Notes: generated from the letters alone by a model not told the origin. Positions 35,354 to 45,333 are shown, numbered from the stretch's first letter. The stretch: 64,000 bases of DNA from Amycolatopsis vastitatis (GCF_002234595.1 NZ_NMUL01000009.1:186001-250000), one strand, 5' to 3'. Numbers and translations: made by a program.

Positions 35354-38300
35354 ATGTACCCCCAGGCCCAGCTCGACGACGGTGCGGGAGTTCCGTCGCA
35401 GCCGTCCTTCCCCGCGCTGGAGAAGCAGGTCCTCGCCTACTGGGAGACGGACCGGACGTTCCAGGCGACCATCGACGCGCGGCCCGCGGGCGAGCACGGC
35501 GACAACGAGTACGTCTTCTACGACGGGCCGCCCTTCGCCAACGGCCTGCCGCACTACGGTCACCTCCTCACCGGGTACGTCAAGGACTTGGTGCCGCGCT
35601 ACCAGACGATGAAGGGCCGCAAGGTCGAGCGCCGCTTCGGCTGGGACACCCACGGCCTGCCCGCCGAGCTCGAGGCCATGCGCCAGCTCGGGATCACGGA
35701 GAAGTCCGAGATCGAAGAGATGGGCATCGCGAAGTTCAACGAGGCTTCGCGCGAGTCCGTGCTGCGGTACACGAACGAGTGGCGCGAGTACGTCACCCGC
35801 CAGGCTCGCTGGGTCGACTTCGACAACGACTACAAGACGCTCGACGTCACGTACATGGAGTCCGTGCTGTGGGCGTTCAAACGCCTGTGGGACAAGGGAC
35901 TCGTCTACGAGGGCTACCGCGTCCTGCCGTACTGCTGGCGCGACGAGACGCCGCTGTCCAACCACGAGCTGCGGATGGACGACGACGTCTACCAGAACCG
36001 GCAGGACCCGGCCGTCACGGTCGGGTTCCGCCTGCAGGACAACGGGAACGATCTCGACGGCACCTACCTGCTGATCTGGACGACGACGCCGTGGACGCTG
36101 CCGTCCAACATGGCCACGGCGGTGCACCCGGAGGTGTCCTACGTCGTCGTCGAGAGCGAGAGCTTCCCCGGCAAGCGGTTCCTGCTCGCCGAAGCGCGGG
36201 TTGCCGCGTACGCCCGCGAACTCGGCGAAGAGCCGGCGGTCGTCGCGCACTACACGGGCGCCGAGCTGCTCGGAACCCGTTACGCGCCACCGTTCCCGTA
36301 CTTCCTGGGGGCCGACCACGCGCACCAGGTGCTGGCCGCCGACTACGTCACCACCGACGACGGCACCGGCGTCGTGCACATCGCGCCCGCCTACGGTGAA
36401 GAGGACAAGGTGGTCACCGACGCCGCCGGGATCGCCCCGGTGACGCCGGTCGACGCGCAGGGCAAGTTCGACGCGACCGTGCCGGACTACGAGGGCCAGC
36501 AGGTCTTCGACGCCAACCCGAACATCATCCGCGACCTCAAGAACGGCACCGGATCCGCGGAGCGGCAGGGTGCTTTGCTGCTGCGGCACGAAACCTACGA
36601 CCACCCGTACCCGCACTGCTGGCGCTGCCGCAACCCGCTGATCTACCGCGCGGTGTCGTCGTGGTTCGTCGCGGTGACGCAGTTCAAGGACCGGATGGTC
36701 GAGCTGAACCAGCAGATCACCTGGTACCCGGACAACGTCAAGGACGGCCAGTTCGGCAAGTGGCTGGAGAACGCGCGCGACTGGTCGGTCTCGCGCAACC
36801 GCTACTGGGGCACGCCGATCCCGGTGTGGCAGTCGGACGACCCGGCCTACCCGCGCACCGACGTCTACGGCTCGCTCGACGAGCTGGAGGCGGACTTCGG
36901 CGTGCGGCTGGACAACCTGCACCGGCCCTACATCGACGAGCTGACCCGGCCGAACCCGGACGACCCGACCGGGAAGTCCACCATGCGCCGCGTCGAGGAC
37001 GTCCTGGACGTCTGGTTCGACTCCGGTTCAATGCCGTACGCCCAGGTGCACTACCCGTTCGAGAACGCCGACTGGTTCGAGCACCACTACCCGAGCGACT
37101 TCATCGTCGAGTACATCGGGCAGACCCGCGGCTGGTTCTACCTGCTGCACGTGCTCGCGACGGCGCTGTTCGACCGGCCGGCGTTCCGCGCCTGCGTGTC
37201 GCACGGCATCGTGCTCGGCTCGGACGGGCAGAAGATGTCCAAGTCACTGCGCAACTACCCGGACGTCAACGAGGTCTTCGAGCGCGACGGCTCCGACGCC
37301 ATGCGCTGGTACCTGATGGCGAGCCCGATCCTGCGCGGCGGCAACCTGGTTGTCACCGACAAGGGCATCCGCGACGCGGTCCGCCAGGCCGTGCTGCCGC
37401 TGTGGAACTCGTACTACTTCCTCGCGCTGTACGCGAACGCGGAAGGCGTCGAGGGCAAGTGGCGCACGGACTCGCCGAACGTGCTCGACCGGTACGTCCT
37501 GGCGAAGACGCACGAGCTGGTCACCGACGTCGAGTACGCGATGGACAGCTACGACGTCGCGGGCGCGTGCCAGACCGTGCGGGACTTCCTCGAGGTCCTG
37601 ACGAACTGGTACGTGCGCCGCTCCCGTGACCGTTTCTGGGCCGGCGACCAGGACGCGATCGACACGCTGCACACCGTGCTCGAGGTGACGTCGCGGGTCG
37701 CGGCGCCGCTGCTGCCGCTGACCACCGAGGTGGTCTGGCGCGGGCTCACCGGCGGCCGTTCGGTGCACCTGACCGACTGGCCGAACGCGAACGACCTGCC
37801 CGCGGACGCGGCGCTGGTCACCGCGATGGACCGGGTGCGGCAGGTCGCGTCGTCGGCGCTGTCGCTGCGGAAGGCCAACAAGCTGCGCGTGCGGCTGCCG
37901 CTGTCGTCGCTGGTCGTGGCGGCCGAGGACGCCGAGCCGCTGGCCGCGTTCGCCGACATCCTGCGCGACGAGGTGAACGTCAAGGCGGTCGAGCTGACCA
38001 CCGACGTCGCCGCGCACGGCGGGTTCGAGGTCGCGGTCAACGCGCGGGCCGCCGGGCCGCGCCTGGGCAAGGACGTCCAGACCGTGATCAAGGCCGTCAA
38101 GGCCGGGGACTGGTCGTTCCAGGGCGGCGCCGTCGTCGCCGCCGGGATCGCGCTGCGCGAAGGCGAGTTCGAGCGGCGCCTGGTCGCCAAGGGCGGCGGC
38201 GCGGCGGCGGAACTGCCCGGCGGGTCCGGGCTGGTCCTGATCGACACCGACGTGACGCCGGAGCTGGCGGCCGAGGGCCTGGTCCGCGACCTGGTCCGGG

Positions 38301-38521
38301 TCGTGCAGCAGGCCCGCCGTGACGCCGGGCTCGACGTCGCCGACCGGATCGCGCTCACCATCGACGCGCCTTCCGAGGTCGTCGAAGCGGCTCGGACGCA
38401 CGAGGAGTTCCTGGCCTCGGAGACGCTGGCGACATCGGTGACCCACGGCCCGGTGGCCGAGGGCTTCGCCGGCACCGTCGGCGACGGCACGAAGGTGACT
38501 GTGGCGGTCGTAAAAGCCTGA
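35354..38521 (+). CDS. ileS: isoleucyl-tRNA synthetase
   Basis: Class I synthetase of 1055 residues, charging tRNA-Ile in the cytoplasm. The HIGH motif reads HYGH at 67-70, KMSKS is at 627-631, and the editing CP1 domain with [10 protein letters not shown] at its base and a C-terminal anticodon domain are complete. The length and style fit the IleS2-like (eukaryote-type) branch found in mycobacteria, often less sensitive to mupirocin; that is a family inference. ATG 35354 has GAGGAGC upstream within the T-box leader. A hairpin follows the stop. Confidence 0.97.
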   Translation: MYPQAQLDDGAGVPSQPSFPALEKQVLAYWETDRTFQATIDARPAGEHGDNEYVFYDGPPFANGLPHYGHLLTGYVKDLVPRYQTMKGRKVERRFGWDTHGLPAELEAMRQLGITEKSEIEEMGIAKFNEASRESVLRYTNEWREYVTRQARWVDFDNDYKTLDVTYMESVLWAFKRLWDKGLVYEGYRVLPYCWRDETPLSNHELRMDDDVYQNRQDPAVTVGFRLQDNGNDLDGTYLLIWTTTPWTLPSNMATAVHPEVSYVVVESESFPGKRFLLAEARVAAYARELGEEPAVVAHYTGAELLGTRYAPPFPYFLGADHAHQVLAADYVTTDDGTGVVHIAPAYGEEDKVVTDAAGIAPVTPVDAQGKFDATVPDYEGQQVFDANPNIIRDLKNGTGSAERQGALLLRHETYDHPYPHCWRCRNPLIYRAVSSWFVAVTQFKDRMVELNQQITWYPDNVKDGQFGKWLENARDWSVSRNRYWGTPIPVWQSDDPAYPRTDVYGSLDELEADFGVRLDNLHRPYIDELTRPNPDDPTGKSTMRRVEDVLDVWFDSGSMPYAQVHYPFENADWFEHHYPSDFIVEYIGQTRGWFYLLHVLATALFDRPAFRACVSHGIVLGSDGQKMSKSLRNYPDVNEVFERDGSDAMRWYLMASPILRGGNLVVTDKGIRDAVRQAVLPLWNSYYFLALYANAEGVEGKWRTDSPNVLDRYVLAKTHELVTDVEYAMDSYDVAGACQTVRDFLEVLTNWYVRRSRDRFWAGDQDAIDTLHTVLEVTSRVAAPLLPLTTEVVWRGLTGGRSVHLTDWPNANDLPADAALVTAMDRVRQVASSALSLRKANKLRVRLPLSSLVVAAEDAEPLAAFADILRDEVNVKAVELTTDVAAHGGFEVAVNARAAGPRLGKDVQTVIKAVKAGDWSFQGGAVVAAGIALREGEFERRLVAKGGGAAAELPGGSGLVLIDTDVTPELAAEGLVRDLVRVVQQARRDAGLDVADRIALTIDAPSEVVEAARTHEEFLASETLATSVTHGPVAEGFAGTVGDGTKVTVAVVKA

Positions 38522-38526
38522 CGCCG

Positions 38527-38572
38527 GTCGTGAGTGGCAAGTAGGGTGCTAACCCGACTTGCCACTCACGAC
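38527..38572 (+). terminator. terminator-like hairpin after ileS
   Basis: Perfect 16-base arms (38527-38542 and 38557-38572), with an inner GGGT/ACCC pairing in the loop, start six bases after the ileS stop. No T run follows, as is common in GC-rich actinobacteria. Confidence 0.75.
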
Positions 38573-38601
38573 GGTGGTGCGCACTGGGGAGGGGAACCGG
38601 G

Positions 38602-40227
38602 ATGAGTCCTGGTAAGAAACGCGGCATCCTGATCGGCGGCGCATTGCTGGTCGTCGTGGTCGTGGTCGCGGGGTTCTTCCTGGTGAACAGCGGTGGGACG
38701 GCACCGGAGGCGGAAGCCGGGGCCACGAGCGTCGAGAGCCCGGGCGCGGTCGACCCGAACTCGGCGATCACCGAGTACCTGCAGGACCTGTCCGAGAACA
38801 ACCCCGACGCGGCGAGCAGGCTGACCGACGACGCCGCGGCGGCCGCGGTGGCCCTGCGCAGCACGCGGAACGCGCTGAACCCGTCGTCGGTGAAGGCCAA
38901 GCTGACCGTCCTGCAGCCCACCGCGGCGGGCGCGAAGCAGACCGGCGGGACGTTCAACCTGTCCTGGGCGCTGAAGCCGGGCAAGACGTGGGCGTACGAC
39001 GTGCCGTTCCAGCTCGCCCAGACCGGCGGCAAGTGGCTGGTGCACTGGGCGCCGTCCCTGCTGCACCCGAACCTGGAAGCGGGTCAGCGGCTGGTGATCA
39101 GCACGGCCGTGCAGGACACCACCGCGGTCACCGACCGTGACGGCAAGCCGCTGCTCGTCACCGGGCCGGGCGGCGTGCGGCCGGCGGATGGCAACCCGGC
39201 ACCGCTGCTGCGTTCGGCGCTCACCGGGCAGGTCACGGCCGCGAAAGGCGGGGGCTTCGCCGTCGAGCGGGTCGACACCGCCGGCAAGAGCGTCGAGACG
39301 CTGTTCGGCAAGGCATCGGAGGAGGGGGCGAAGCCGCTCGTGTCGAGCCTGAGCCTGGCCGCGCAGAGCGCCGCCCAGGCCGCGGTGGACGGCTACCAGG
39401 GGTCGGCGATGCTCGTCGCCCTCGACACGGCGTCGGGCGACATCCTCGCCGTCGCGCAGAACGCCGCCGCCGGGGACGCGCCGAAGGCGCTCAACGGCCT
39501 GTACGAGCCGGGTTCGGCGTTCAAGATCGCGACCTCGGTCGCCGCCGTCCAGCAGAGCGGGCTCAACGCCACTTCGCCGGTCGACTGCCCCGGAGTCGCG
39601 ACGATCGGCACGCGGACGGTCAAGAACGAGGGGTTCGAGCTGGGCGCGACGACGCTGCAGACGGCGTTCGCGAGGTCCTGCAACACCACGTTCGGCCAGC
39701 TCGCGCTCGGCCTGCCCGCGGACGGGCTGAAGAAGGCGGCCGACGAACTGGGCCTCAACGCCGACTACGAGATCCCCGGCCTGTCCACCGAACTGGGGAA
39801 GGTCGAGCCCGCGGCGAGCAAGGACGAGCAGGTCGAGGACGGGTTCGGCCAGGGCCGGATCCAGATCAGCGCCCTCGGCGGCGCGGTGATGGCCGGCACC
39901 GTCGCGTCCGGCAAGGCGATCACGCCGAAACTGTGGCACGACGTCGAGACCACGGTGGTCAAGAGCTACTCGCCGCCGCCGTCGCCGGTGCTCGGCCAGG
40001 TGCGGACGATGATGCGCGCGGTGGTGACCAGCGGGACCGGCCGCGGCGCCGCGGCCGCGGGGAGCGTCTTCGGCAAGACCGGCACCGCCCAGTTCGGCGA
40101 CGGTTCCGACGCCACGGGCTGGTTCGTCGGCTACCGCGACCACGTCGCGTTCGCCGTGGTCCTGGAGAAGTCGAACGACTCGGGCCCCGCGGTCAGCCTG
40201 GCGACGAGGTTCCTCAAGGCCCTCTGA
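38602..40227 (+). CDS. penicillin-binding protein with NTF2-like MecA_N domain (class B-like)
   Basis: 541 residues: an N-terminal membrane anchor (about 8-28), an NTF2-like domain near 48-155, a dimerisation region, and a transpeptidase domain with SAFK at 305-308, SCN at 359-361 and KTG at 492-494. It resembles M. tuberculosis Rv2864c (PbpLipo) and the MecA-type PBPs, but I see no lipobox Cys. It should cross-link peptidoglycan outside the membrane; its separate promoter region suggests a role outside the septal operon. A purine run GGGGAGGGG precedes the ATG. Confidence 0.92.
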   Translation: MSPGKKRGILIGGALLVVVVVVAGFFLVNSGGTAPEAEAGATSVESPGAVDPNSAITEYLQDLSENNPDAASRLTDDAAAAAVALRSTRNALNPSSVKAKLTVLQPTAAGAKQTGGTFNLSWALKPGKTWAYDVPFQLAQTGGKWLVHWAPSLLHPNLEAGQRLVISTAVQDTTAVTDRDGKPLLVTGPGGVRPADGNPAPLLRSALTGQVTAAKGGGFAVERVDTAGKSVETLFGKASEEGAKPLVSSLSLAAQSAAQAAVDGYQGSAMLVALDTASGDILAVAQNAAAGDAPKALNGLYEPGSAFKIATSVAAVQQSGLNATSPVDCPGVATIGTRTVKNEGFELGATTLQTAFARSCNTTFGQLALGLPADGLKKAADELGLNADYEIPGLSTELGKVEPAASKDEQVEDGFGQGRIQISALGGAVMAGTVASGKAITPKLWHDVETTVVKSYSPPPSPVLGQVRTMMRAVVTSGTGRGAAAAGSVFGKTGTAQFGDGSDATGWFVGYRDHVAFAVVLEKSNDSGPAVSLATRFLKAL

Positions 40228-40263
40228 CCCGGTGGTTCGGCCGCGGGCGAAGTCTCGCCGCCG

Positions 40264-40269
40264 TAGCGT
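40264..40269 (+). promoter_or_regulatory. -10 element of a leaderless ArsR promoter
   Basis: TAGCGT, then six bases, then ATG 40276. Confidence 0.55.
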
Positions 40270-40275
40270 GGGGGC

Positions 40276-40959
40276 ATGGAGACGATCGCGCTGGCCGAGG
40301 TGGCCGCGGTGCTGGCCGACCCGAGCCGCGCCACCATGTGCCTCGTCCTGCTGGACGGGCGGGCCTGGACGGTCGGCGAGCTCGCGAAGGCGGCGGGGAT
40401 CGCGCTTTCCACGGCCAGCGAGCACGTCACGCGGCTGGCCGACGCGGGGTTCGTCGCGCGGGTCAAGCAGGGCCGGGCCAGCTACGTCCGGATCGCCGAT
40501 CCGCGCGTCGCCGAGCTGATCGAGCACCTCGCGCAACACGCCGAGCAACGGCCGGCGACCGGGCTGAAGTCGTCGTTGCGGGTGCGGCGGCTCGGGTTCG
40601 CGCGGACCTGCTACGACCACCTCGCCGGCGTGCTCGGGGTCGCCCTCCGCGACGGCATGCTGGCCACCGGCCTGGTCGACGCCGCGGCCGGGCTGGCGCT
40701 GACCGGCCACGGCCGCGAGGTGCTGGCCGGCCTCGGCGTGCCGGTCGCCGCCGGACGGCGGCCGCTGCTGCGTGACTGTCTGGATTGGACGGAACGCCGG
40801 GACCACCTCGCCGGGGCGCTGCCCGCGGCGCTGTTCGACCACGCGGTCGGCGCCGGCTGGGTCGCCCGGGACGGGCACCGCGCGGTCAAGGTCCTTCCGG
40901 CCGCGGTGCGGCCGTTCGCGGCGCTCGGTGTCGATCTCGACGCACTGGGTGGGCCTTAA
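40276..40959 (+). CDS. ArsR-family winged-helix regulator, paralogue of 32980-33726
   Basis: 227 residues. The wing-helix (VLADPSRATMCLVLLDGRAWTVGEL, LSTASEHVTRLADAGFV) is followed by the same C-terminal module as the other copy, RTCYDHLAGVLGVALRDGML and GRRPLLRDCLDWTERRDHLAGALPAAL. No adjacent obvious target; the antiporter gene downstream is co-directional but has its own ribosome site and 96 bases of spacing. Ligand unknown. Start supported by the TAGCGT box. Confidence 0.9.
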   Translation: METIALAEVAAVLADPSRATMCLVLLDGRAWTVGELAKAAGIALSTASEHVTRLADAGFVARVKQGRASYVRIADPRVAELIEHLAQHAEQRPATGLKSSLRVRRLGFARTCYDHLAGVLGVALRDGMLATGLVDAAAGLALTGHGREVLAGLGVPVAAGRRPLLRDCLDWTERRDHLAGALPAALFDHAVGAGWVARDGHRAVKVLPAAVRPFAALGVDLDALGGP

Positions 40960-41055
40960 CACACCGGGTGTCCCGCCCGGGTCAGCGGTACACGAACGAG
41001 TTAACCCGGCCGCTTCACTATTCTGAGTGCCCCACGGCACTCGGGAGGAGGCGGC

Positions 41056-42534
41056 ATGGACCAGCTTCCCGTGCTGCTCGGCGTCGGCGGTGTCGTGCTG
41101 CTGGCCTCCGTGCTCGCCGTGCGCGTGTCGATCCGGCTCGGCCTGCCCTCGCTGCTGCTCTACCTCGCGATCGGCGTGCTGCTGGGCGAGGCCGGCTTCG
41201 GGATCCGGTTCGACAACCCCGATTTGACCCAGTCGCTCGGCCTCGCCGCCCTCGTCATGATCCTCGCCGAAGGCGGGCTGACCACGCGGTGGTCGGCGGT
41301 GAAACCCGCGCTGGGCGCCGGAATCGCACTGTCCACAGTGGCCGTCGTGGTGAGCATCGCGGTCACCGGCGCGGCCCTGCACTGGCTGCTGGGCCTCGAC
41401 TGGCGGCTGGCCCTGCTGTGGGGCGCGGTGCTGGCCTCCACCGACGCGGCCGCGGTGTTTTCGGTGCTGCGCACGGCGGGGATCGGCAAACGGCTCACCG
41501 GGGCGCTCGAGCTCGAGTCGGGCATCAACGACGCGCCGGCCTACATCGCCGTCGTGGTGCTGGCCGAAGGCACCACTGTGGACTGGACGTTGCCGCTGCT
41601 GGCGGTCTACGAGCTGACGGCGGGCCTGGTCATCGGGCTCGGCTTCGGCAGGCTCGGCGGGATGGCGCTGCGCCGGGCCGCGCTGCCGGCCACCGGGCTC
41701 TACCCGCTCGCGACGATCGCGGTGTGCGTCGTGGCGTACTCGTCCGGTCAGCTGCTGCACGCGTCCGGGCTGCTCGCGACCTACGTCGCCGCGCTCGTGC
41801 TCGGCAATTCGCGGCTGCCGCACCGGTCGGACACGCTGTCGTTCGCCGAGGGGCTCGGCTGGCTGGCGCAGATCGGCCTGTTCGTCCTGCTCGGCCTGTT
41901 CGCCTCGCCGGGCCGCCTGCTCGACGCGATCGTGCCGGGCCTGGTCGCGGCCGCCGTCGTGCTGCTGCTGGCGCGGCCCATCTCCGTCGTGCTGGCGATG
42001 CTGCCGTTCCGGCTGCCGTGGCGGGAGCAGGCGTTCCTGTCGTGGGCCGGGCTGCGCGGCGCGGTGCCGATCGTGCTCGCCATGATCCCGTTGTCGGAGG
42101 GCCTGCCGGGCGCGCAGCGGCTGGTCGACGCGGTGTTCGTGCTGGTCATCGTGCTGACGCTGCTGCAGGGAGCGACGCTCGGGCCGCTCGCGCGCAAGCT
42201 CGGGCTGGCCAGGAAGTCCGAGGCGCACGAGATCGAAGTCGACTCCGCGCCGCTGGACGAACTGGGGGCCGAGCTGCTGCAGGTCCGGATCCAGCCCGGC
42301 TCGAAGATGCACGGCGTGTACCTGTCCGAGCTGCGGCTGCCCATCGGGGCGACGGTCAGCCTGGTGGTGCGCGACGGCACGGGTTTCACGCCGCAGAAGA
42401 CCAGCCGGCTGCAGGAGCTCGACCAGCTGCTGGTCGTCACGACGAGTGACGTCCGCGACGCCGCCGAACGTCGGCTCCGCGCCGTCGACCGGGCCGGGCG
42501 CCTGGCCCGCTGGAAGGGCGAGTCCGGCCGCTGA
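41056..42534 (+). CDS. K+/H+ (cation/proton) antiporter, CPA1 family with TrkA-C domain
   Basis: 492 residues: about 12-13 membrane helices to residue 385 with the CPA1 acid motif region (GALELESGINDAPAYIAVV), and a cytoplasmic TrkA-C (RCK-C) domain at about 400-475 (ELLQVRIQPGSKMHGVYLSEL). This is the layout of the NhaP2/CvrA group, which exports K+ or Na+ in exchange for protons under ligand control. A strong GGGAGGAGG precedes ATG 41056. TATTCT at 41019-41024 may be its -10. Confidence 0.92.
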   Translation: MDQLPVLLGVGGVVLLASVLAVRVSIRLGLPSLLLYLAIGVLLGEAGFGIRFDNPDLTQSLGLAALVMILAEGGLTTRWSAVKPALGAGIALSTVAVVVSIAVTGAALHWLLGLDWRLALLWGAVLASTDAAAVFSVLRTAGIGKRLTGALELESGINDAPAYIAVVVLAEGTTVDWTLPLLAVYELTAGLVIGLGFGRLGGMALRRAALPATGLYPLATIAVCVVAYSSGQLLHASGLLATYVAALVLGNSRLPHRSDTLSFAEGLGWLAQIGLFVLLGLFASPGRLLDAIVPGLVAAAVVLLLARPISVVLAMLPFRLPWREQAFLSWAGLRGAVPIVLAMIPLSEGLPGAQRLVDAVFVLVIVLTLLQGATLGPLARKLGLARKSEAHEIEVDSAPLDELGAELLQVRIQPGSKMHGVYLSELRLPIGATVSLVVRDGTGFTPQKTSRLQELDQLLVVTTSDVRDAAERRLRAVDRAGRLARWKGESGR

Positions 42535-42605
42535 GCACGGTCTGTGACCGCCGTCTCAGAATGTGAGGCGGGGGTTGGCCGCCGGGCGCCCTCTCGGTTA
42601 CCTTC

Positions 42606-42730
42606 TGCGTCAGGTCATGAGTGCCAGCGCGAAGCCCCGGCTTGCTGGCCGGCAACCCTCCTACCGCGGTGGGGTGCCCCGGGTGAAGACCGGGCCGGTC
42701 GCGTCGTGCGACGGGCAAGCGCGGGCCCCT
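42606..42730 (+). promoter_or_regulatory. SAM riboswitch, SAM-IV type
   Basis: The aptamer core is seen in order: GGTCATGAGTGCCAGC (42613-42628), GCCCCGGCTTGCTGGC, CGGCAACCCTCC, GGTGGGGTGCCCCGGGTGAAG closing on GACC (42688-42691), then the extra hairpin and GGCAAGCGCGGGCCCC typical of SAM-IV. It should switch off expression at high S-adenosylmethionine. The aminotransferase follows 35 bases later; GAGGAGG at 42753-42759 is the likely masked ribosome site. I cannot exclude the related SAM-I/IV variant class. Confidence 0.88.
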
Positions 42731-42764
42731 CGCCGGGGTCCCCCGGACTGCCGAGGAGGCACCG

Positions 42765-44099
42765 ATGACTCTCGCCATCGATCGCACGCAGCTCGAAATT
42801 CCTGCCGCCCACGACATTCCCGCCGTCGCGGGCGCGTCCCTGCGGGTGCCGCTGGTGACCGGCGGGGACATCGGCTACGCCAACCTCGACCACGCCGCGA
42901 GCGCCCCCTGTCTCGACGCCGTCCGCGACGCCGTCGACGAGTTCCTGCCGTGGTACGCCAGCGTCCACCGCGGCGCGGGCTTCGCGTCGCAGGTCTCGAC
43001 CAGGCTCTACGAGCGCACCCGCGACGTCCTGCGCCGGTTCGTCGGCGCGCGGCGGACCGACACCGTCGTGTTCACCCGCAACACCACCGATTCCTTCAAC
43101 CTGCTCGCCCGCAGCCTGCCGCGGCACACGACGGTCGTCGTGTTCGACACCGAGCACCACGCCGCGCTGCTGCCGTGGCAGGGCCCGAACGTCCGGCGGC
43201 TGCCGACCCCGCGCACCCGCCTCGCCGCGGTGTCCGCTGTGGACGAAGCGCTCGCGGACGCGCCGCAGGGGCCGCGGCTGGTCGTCGTCACCGGAGCGTC
43301 CAATGTGACCGGTGAGCTGCTCCCGGTGGCGGAGATCGCGGCCGTGGCGCGCAGGCACGGCGCCCGCATCGCGCTGGACGCCGCCCAGCTCGCCCCGCAC
43401 CGCCGGATCTCGATCAAGGACCTGGACGTCGACTACGTCGCACTGTCCGGCCACAAGCTGTACGCGCCCTTCGGCGCGGGCGCGCTGATCGGCCGCGCCG
43501 ACTGGCTGCGCGCGGCCCGCCCGTACCTCGCCGGCGGCGGCGCGACCAAGCTCGTCACCGAGGACGCGGTCGTCTGGAACGACGGGCCGGAGCGGCACGA
43601 AGCCGGCTCGCCCAACACGGTCGGCGTGTACGCCCTCGGCGTCGCGTGCGAAACCCTGAGCCGGAACTGGGACGCCCTCGTCGCGCACGAGCAGGCCCTG
43701 CTCGCCCGGCTGCGCAAGGGACTCGAGGGCATCCCGGGCTGCGCGGAGCTGCAGCTGTTCGACGCGCCGGTTGACCGGGTCGGCACGGTCAGCTTCGTCG
43801 TCGACGGCTTCGACCCGGGCTGGCTCGCCGCGGTGCTGTCGGCCGAGTACGGCATCGGCGTGCGCGACGGCGCCTTCTGCGCCCACATCGCGGCCAAGCG
43901 CCTGATCGCCGTCACCGGCGGCGAAGGGCGGCAGGCGGTCCGCGTCAGCCTCGGCCTCGGCAGCACCGAGGAGCACGTCGACCGCGTGGTCCTGGCGCTG
44001 CGGCAGATCGTCGCGCGCGGCGCCCGCTGGGAGTACGCGAAGGTGGACGGCCGCTGGGCGCCGGTGGGCGACCCGCGGGAGCTGCCGCCGTTCTGCTGA
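42765..44099 (+). CDS. class V aminotransferase (cysteine desulfurase-like), SAM-riboswitch controlled
   Basis: 444 residues, PLP-dependent fold type I. The PLP lysine is in VDYVALSGHKLYAPFGAGALIG, with ALDAAQLAPHR upstream and the RxS-type arginine in RVSLGLG near the end. A cysteine sits in DGAFCAH near the position of a desulfurase nucleophile. The SAM riboswitch before it points to a role in sulfur amino acid or cysteine metabolism; exact substrate unknown. It ends 17 bases before a leaderless membrane protein gene. Confidence 0.85.
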   Translation: MTLAIDRTQLEIPAAHDIPAVAGASLRVPLVTGGDIGYANLDHAASAPCLDAVRDAVDEFLPWYASVHRGAGFASQVSTRLYERTRDVLRRFVGARRTDTVVFTRNTTDSFNLLARSLPRHTTVVVFDTEHHAALLPWQGPNVRRLPTPRTRLAAVSAVDEALADAPQGPRLVVVTGASNVTGELLPVAEIAAVARRHGARIALDAAQLAPHRRISIKDLDVDYVALSGHKLYAPFGAGALIGRADWLRAARPYLAGGGATKLVTEDAVVWNDGPERHEAGSPNTVGVYALGVACETLSRNWDALVAHEQALLARLRKGLEGIPGCAELQLFDAPVDRVGTVSFVVDGFDPGWLAAVLSAEYGIGVRDGAFCAHIAAKRLIAVTGGEGRQAVRVSLGLGSTEEHVDRVVLALRQIVARGARWEYAKVDGRWAPVGDPRELPPFC

Positions 44100-44103
44100 G
44101 CGC

Positions 44104-44109
44104 TAGCCT
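44104..44109 (+). promoter_or_regulatory. -10 element of a leaderless promoter
   Basis: TAGCCT, then six bases, then ATG 44116. Confidence 0.5.
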
Positions 44110-44115
44110 GGACCG

Positions 44116-44718
44116 ATGGGGAGAGGGCCGCGTTTCTGGTTTCCGCTGGCACTGCTGGGGTTCGCGCAGATCGGCATGGCGGTGGTGCGGCTGCTGTCGC
44201 GCCGCAGCGGGGCCGAAGCCGAATCCGCGAATCTCCTCGTCGGGCCGCCGACGGTGCCGGACGGTGCGACGGTGTACAGCCAGGCGTTCCGGCTGCCTCT
44301 GGACGTCTTCTACTCGATGAAGTCCGGCCTGCCGGCCGGGCCCGTGTGGCTGATCGCGCTCGGCGTGGTGGTCGCCGGCACGGCCGTCTGGTACGCGTTC
44401 GCCCACCGGCCGGTCCGCACCGGGCGGTTCGTCCTCGGCGCGGTCGCCGCGCTGCTCGCCGTCCCGCTGCTCGACCTGGTCGGGTCCTGGCAGTTCCGGC
44501 TCGGCGACGGCCTGCGCGGCCCGCTGCTGGCCACGCTCGGCCTGCTGCTACTGGCCGCGTACGAGCGGAGCCGGTTCGTCCTGCTGACCGCGGTCGCGTT
44601 CGCCCTGGTCGCCGTGGTGCTTTCGGCGGACATGGTGGGCGTGCTGGCTTCGGCGGTGATCCTGCTCGGCGCCGCTTTCACCGCCTTGCTGCGGGGGAAG
44701 CCGCACTCGATATCGTGA
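44116..44718 (+). CDS. membrane protein, tandem paralogue 1
   Basis: 200 residues with about five hydrophobic helices: one at the N-terminus after GRGPRFWFPLALLG, a roughly 50-residue outside loop, then a helical bundle from about residue 75. The block [20 protein letters not shown] and [20 protein letters not shown] recurs in the next gene. No family recognised. Leaderless start supported by TAGCCT. Function unknown. Confidence 0.75.
   Translation: MGRGPRFWFPLALLGFAQIGMAVVRLLSRRSGAEAESANLLVGPPTVPDGATVYSQAFRLPLDVFYSMKSGLPAGPVWLIALGVVVAGTAVWYAFAHRPVRTGRFVLGAVAALLAVPLLDLVGSWQFRLGDGLRGPLLATLGLLLLAAYERSRFVLLTAVAFALVAVVLSADMVGVLASAVILLGAAFTALLRGKPHSIS
44711..44716 (+). promoter_or_regulatory. -10 element of a leaderless promoter
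   Basis: TATCGT inside the 3' end of paralogue 1, then six bases, then ATG 44723. Confidence 0.45.
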
Positions 44719-44722
44719 GGTG

Positions 44723-45322
44723 ATGGGGAGTTCCCGTCGGTCCTGGTTCCCGTTGGCGGCGCTGGGGTTCGCGCTGCTCGTGATGGCAGCCGTCGAAGTG
44801 GTCCCGGACGACCGCAATGCCTTACCGGAGTACCTGAACCAAGGCATGTACGGCACCGCCGGGGTCGGCGGCACCGGCTACCCGACCGCCGTCGCGGTCT
44901 CGGTCGACGCCGTGCCCTCGACGAAGCTCGGCTGGCTCGCCGGGCTCGCCTGCGTGGTGCTCGCCGTGGTCGCCTGGTACTGGCGCGAGCTGCGCCGGGC
45001 GGGCACGTCGCCGCGTCCCGGCCGGTTCGCGCTCGGCACGCTCGGGGCACTGGCCGCCGTCCCGCTGCTCGACCTGGTCGGCGCCCTCCAGCTCCGGCTG
45101 GGCGGCGACGTGCGCGGCGCGCTGCTGGCGACGCTGGGGCTGCTCGTGCTGGCGGCGTACGAGCGCAGCCGGTTCCTGCTGGCCGTCGCCGCGGTGTTCG
45201 CGCTGGTCGCGACCGTGTTCCTGCCCGCGGTGGCCGGTGCGCTCGCCGCGGCGGGCGTGCTGTTCGCGGCCGCGTTCGCCGTGCTCCTGCGCCCTCGTCC
45301 GGACGGGCCCGGCGCGGCCTGA
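44723..45322 (+). CDS. membrane protein, tandem paralogue 2
   Basis: 199 residues, same layout as its neighbour: [17 protein letters not shown] helix, an outside loop with [14 protein letters not shown], then [20 protein letters not shown] and [19 protein letters not shown]. Tandem duplication with divergence of the outside loop. A GTG one codon earlier (44720) is possible, but the TATCGT box supports ATG 44723. The 3' end lies 23 bases before the lspA start. Function unknown. Confidence 0.75.
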   Translation: MGSSRRSWFPLAALGFALLVMAAVEVVPDDRNALPEYLNQGMYGTAGVGGTGYPTAVAVSVDAVPSTKLGWLAGLACVVLAVVAWYWRELRRAGTSPRPGRFALGTLGALAAVPLLDLVGALQLRLGGDVRGALLATLGLLVLAAYERSRFLLAVAAVFALVATVFLPAVAGALAAAGVLFAAAFAVLLRPRPDGPGAA

Positions 45323-45333
45323 CCAGCGCCGTG

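Noticed and set aside
38566..42312. 1248-residue antisense frame across PBP, ArsR and antiporter
   Set aside because: It spans three well supported genes and an intergenic region and shows no domain, so it is a shadow.
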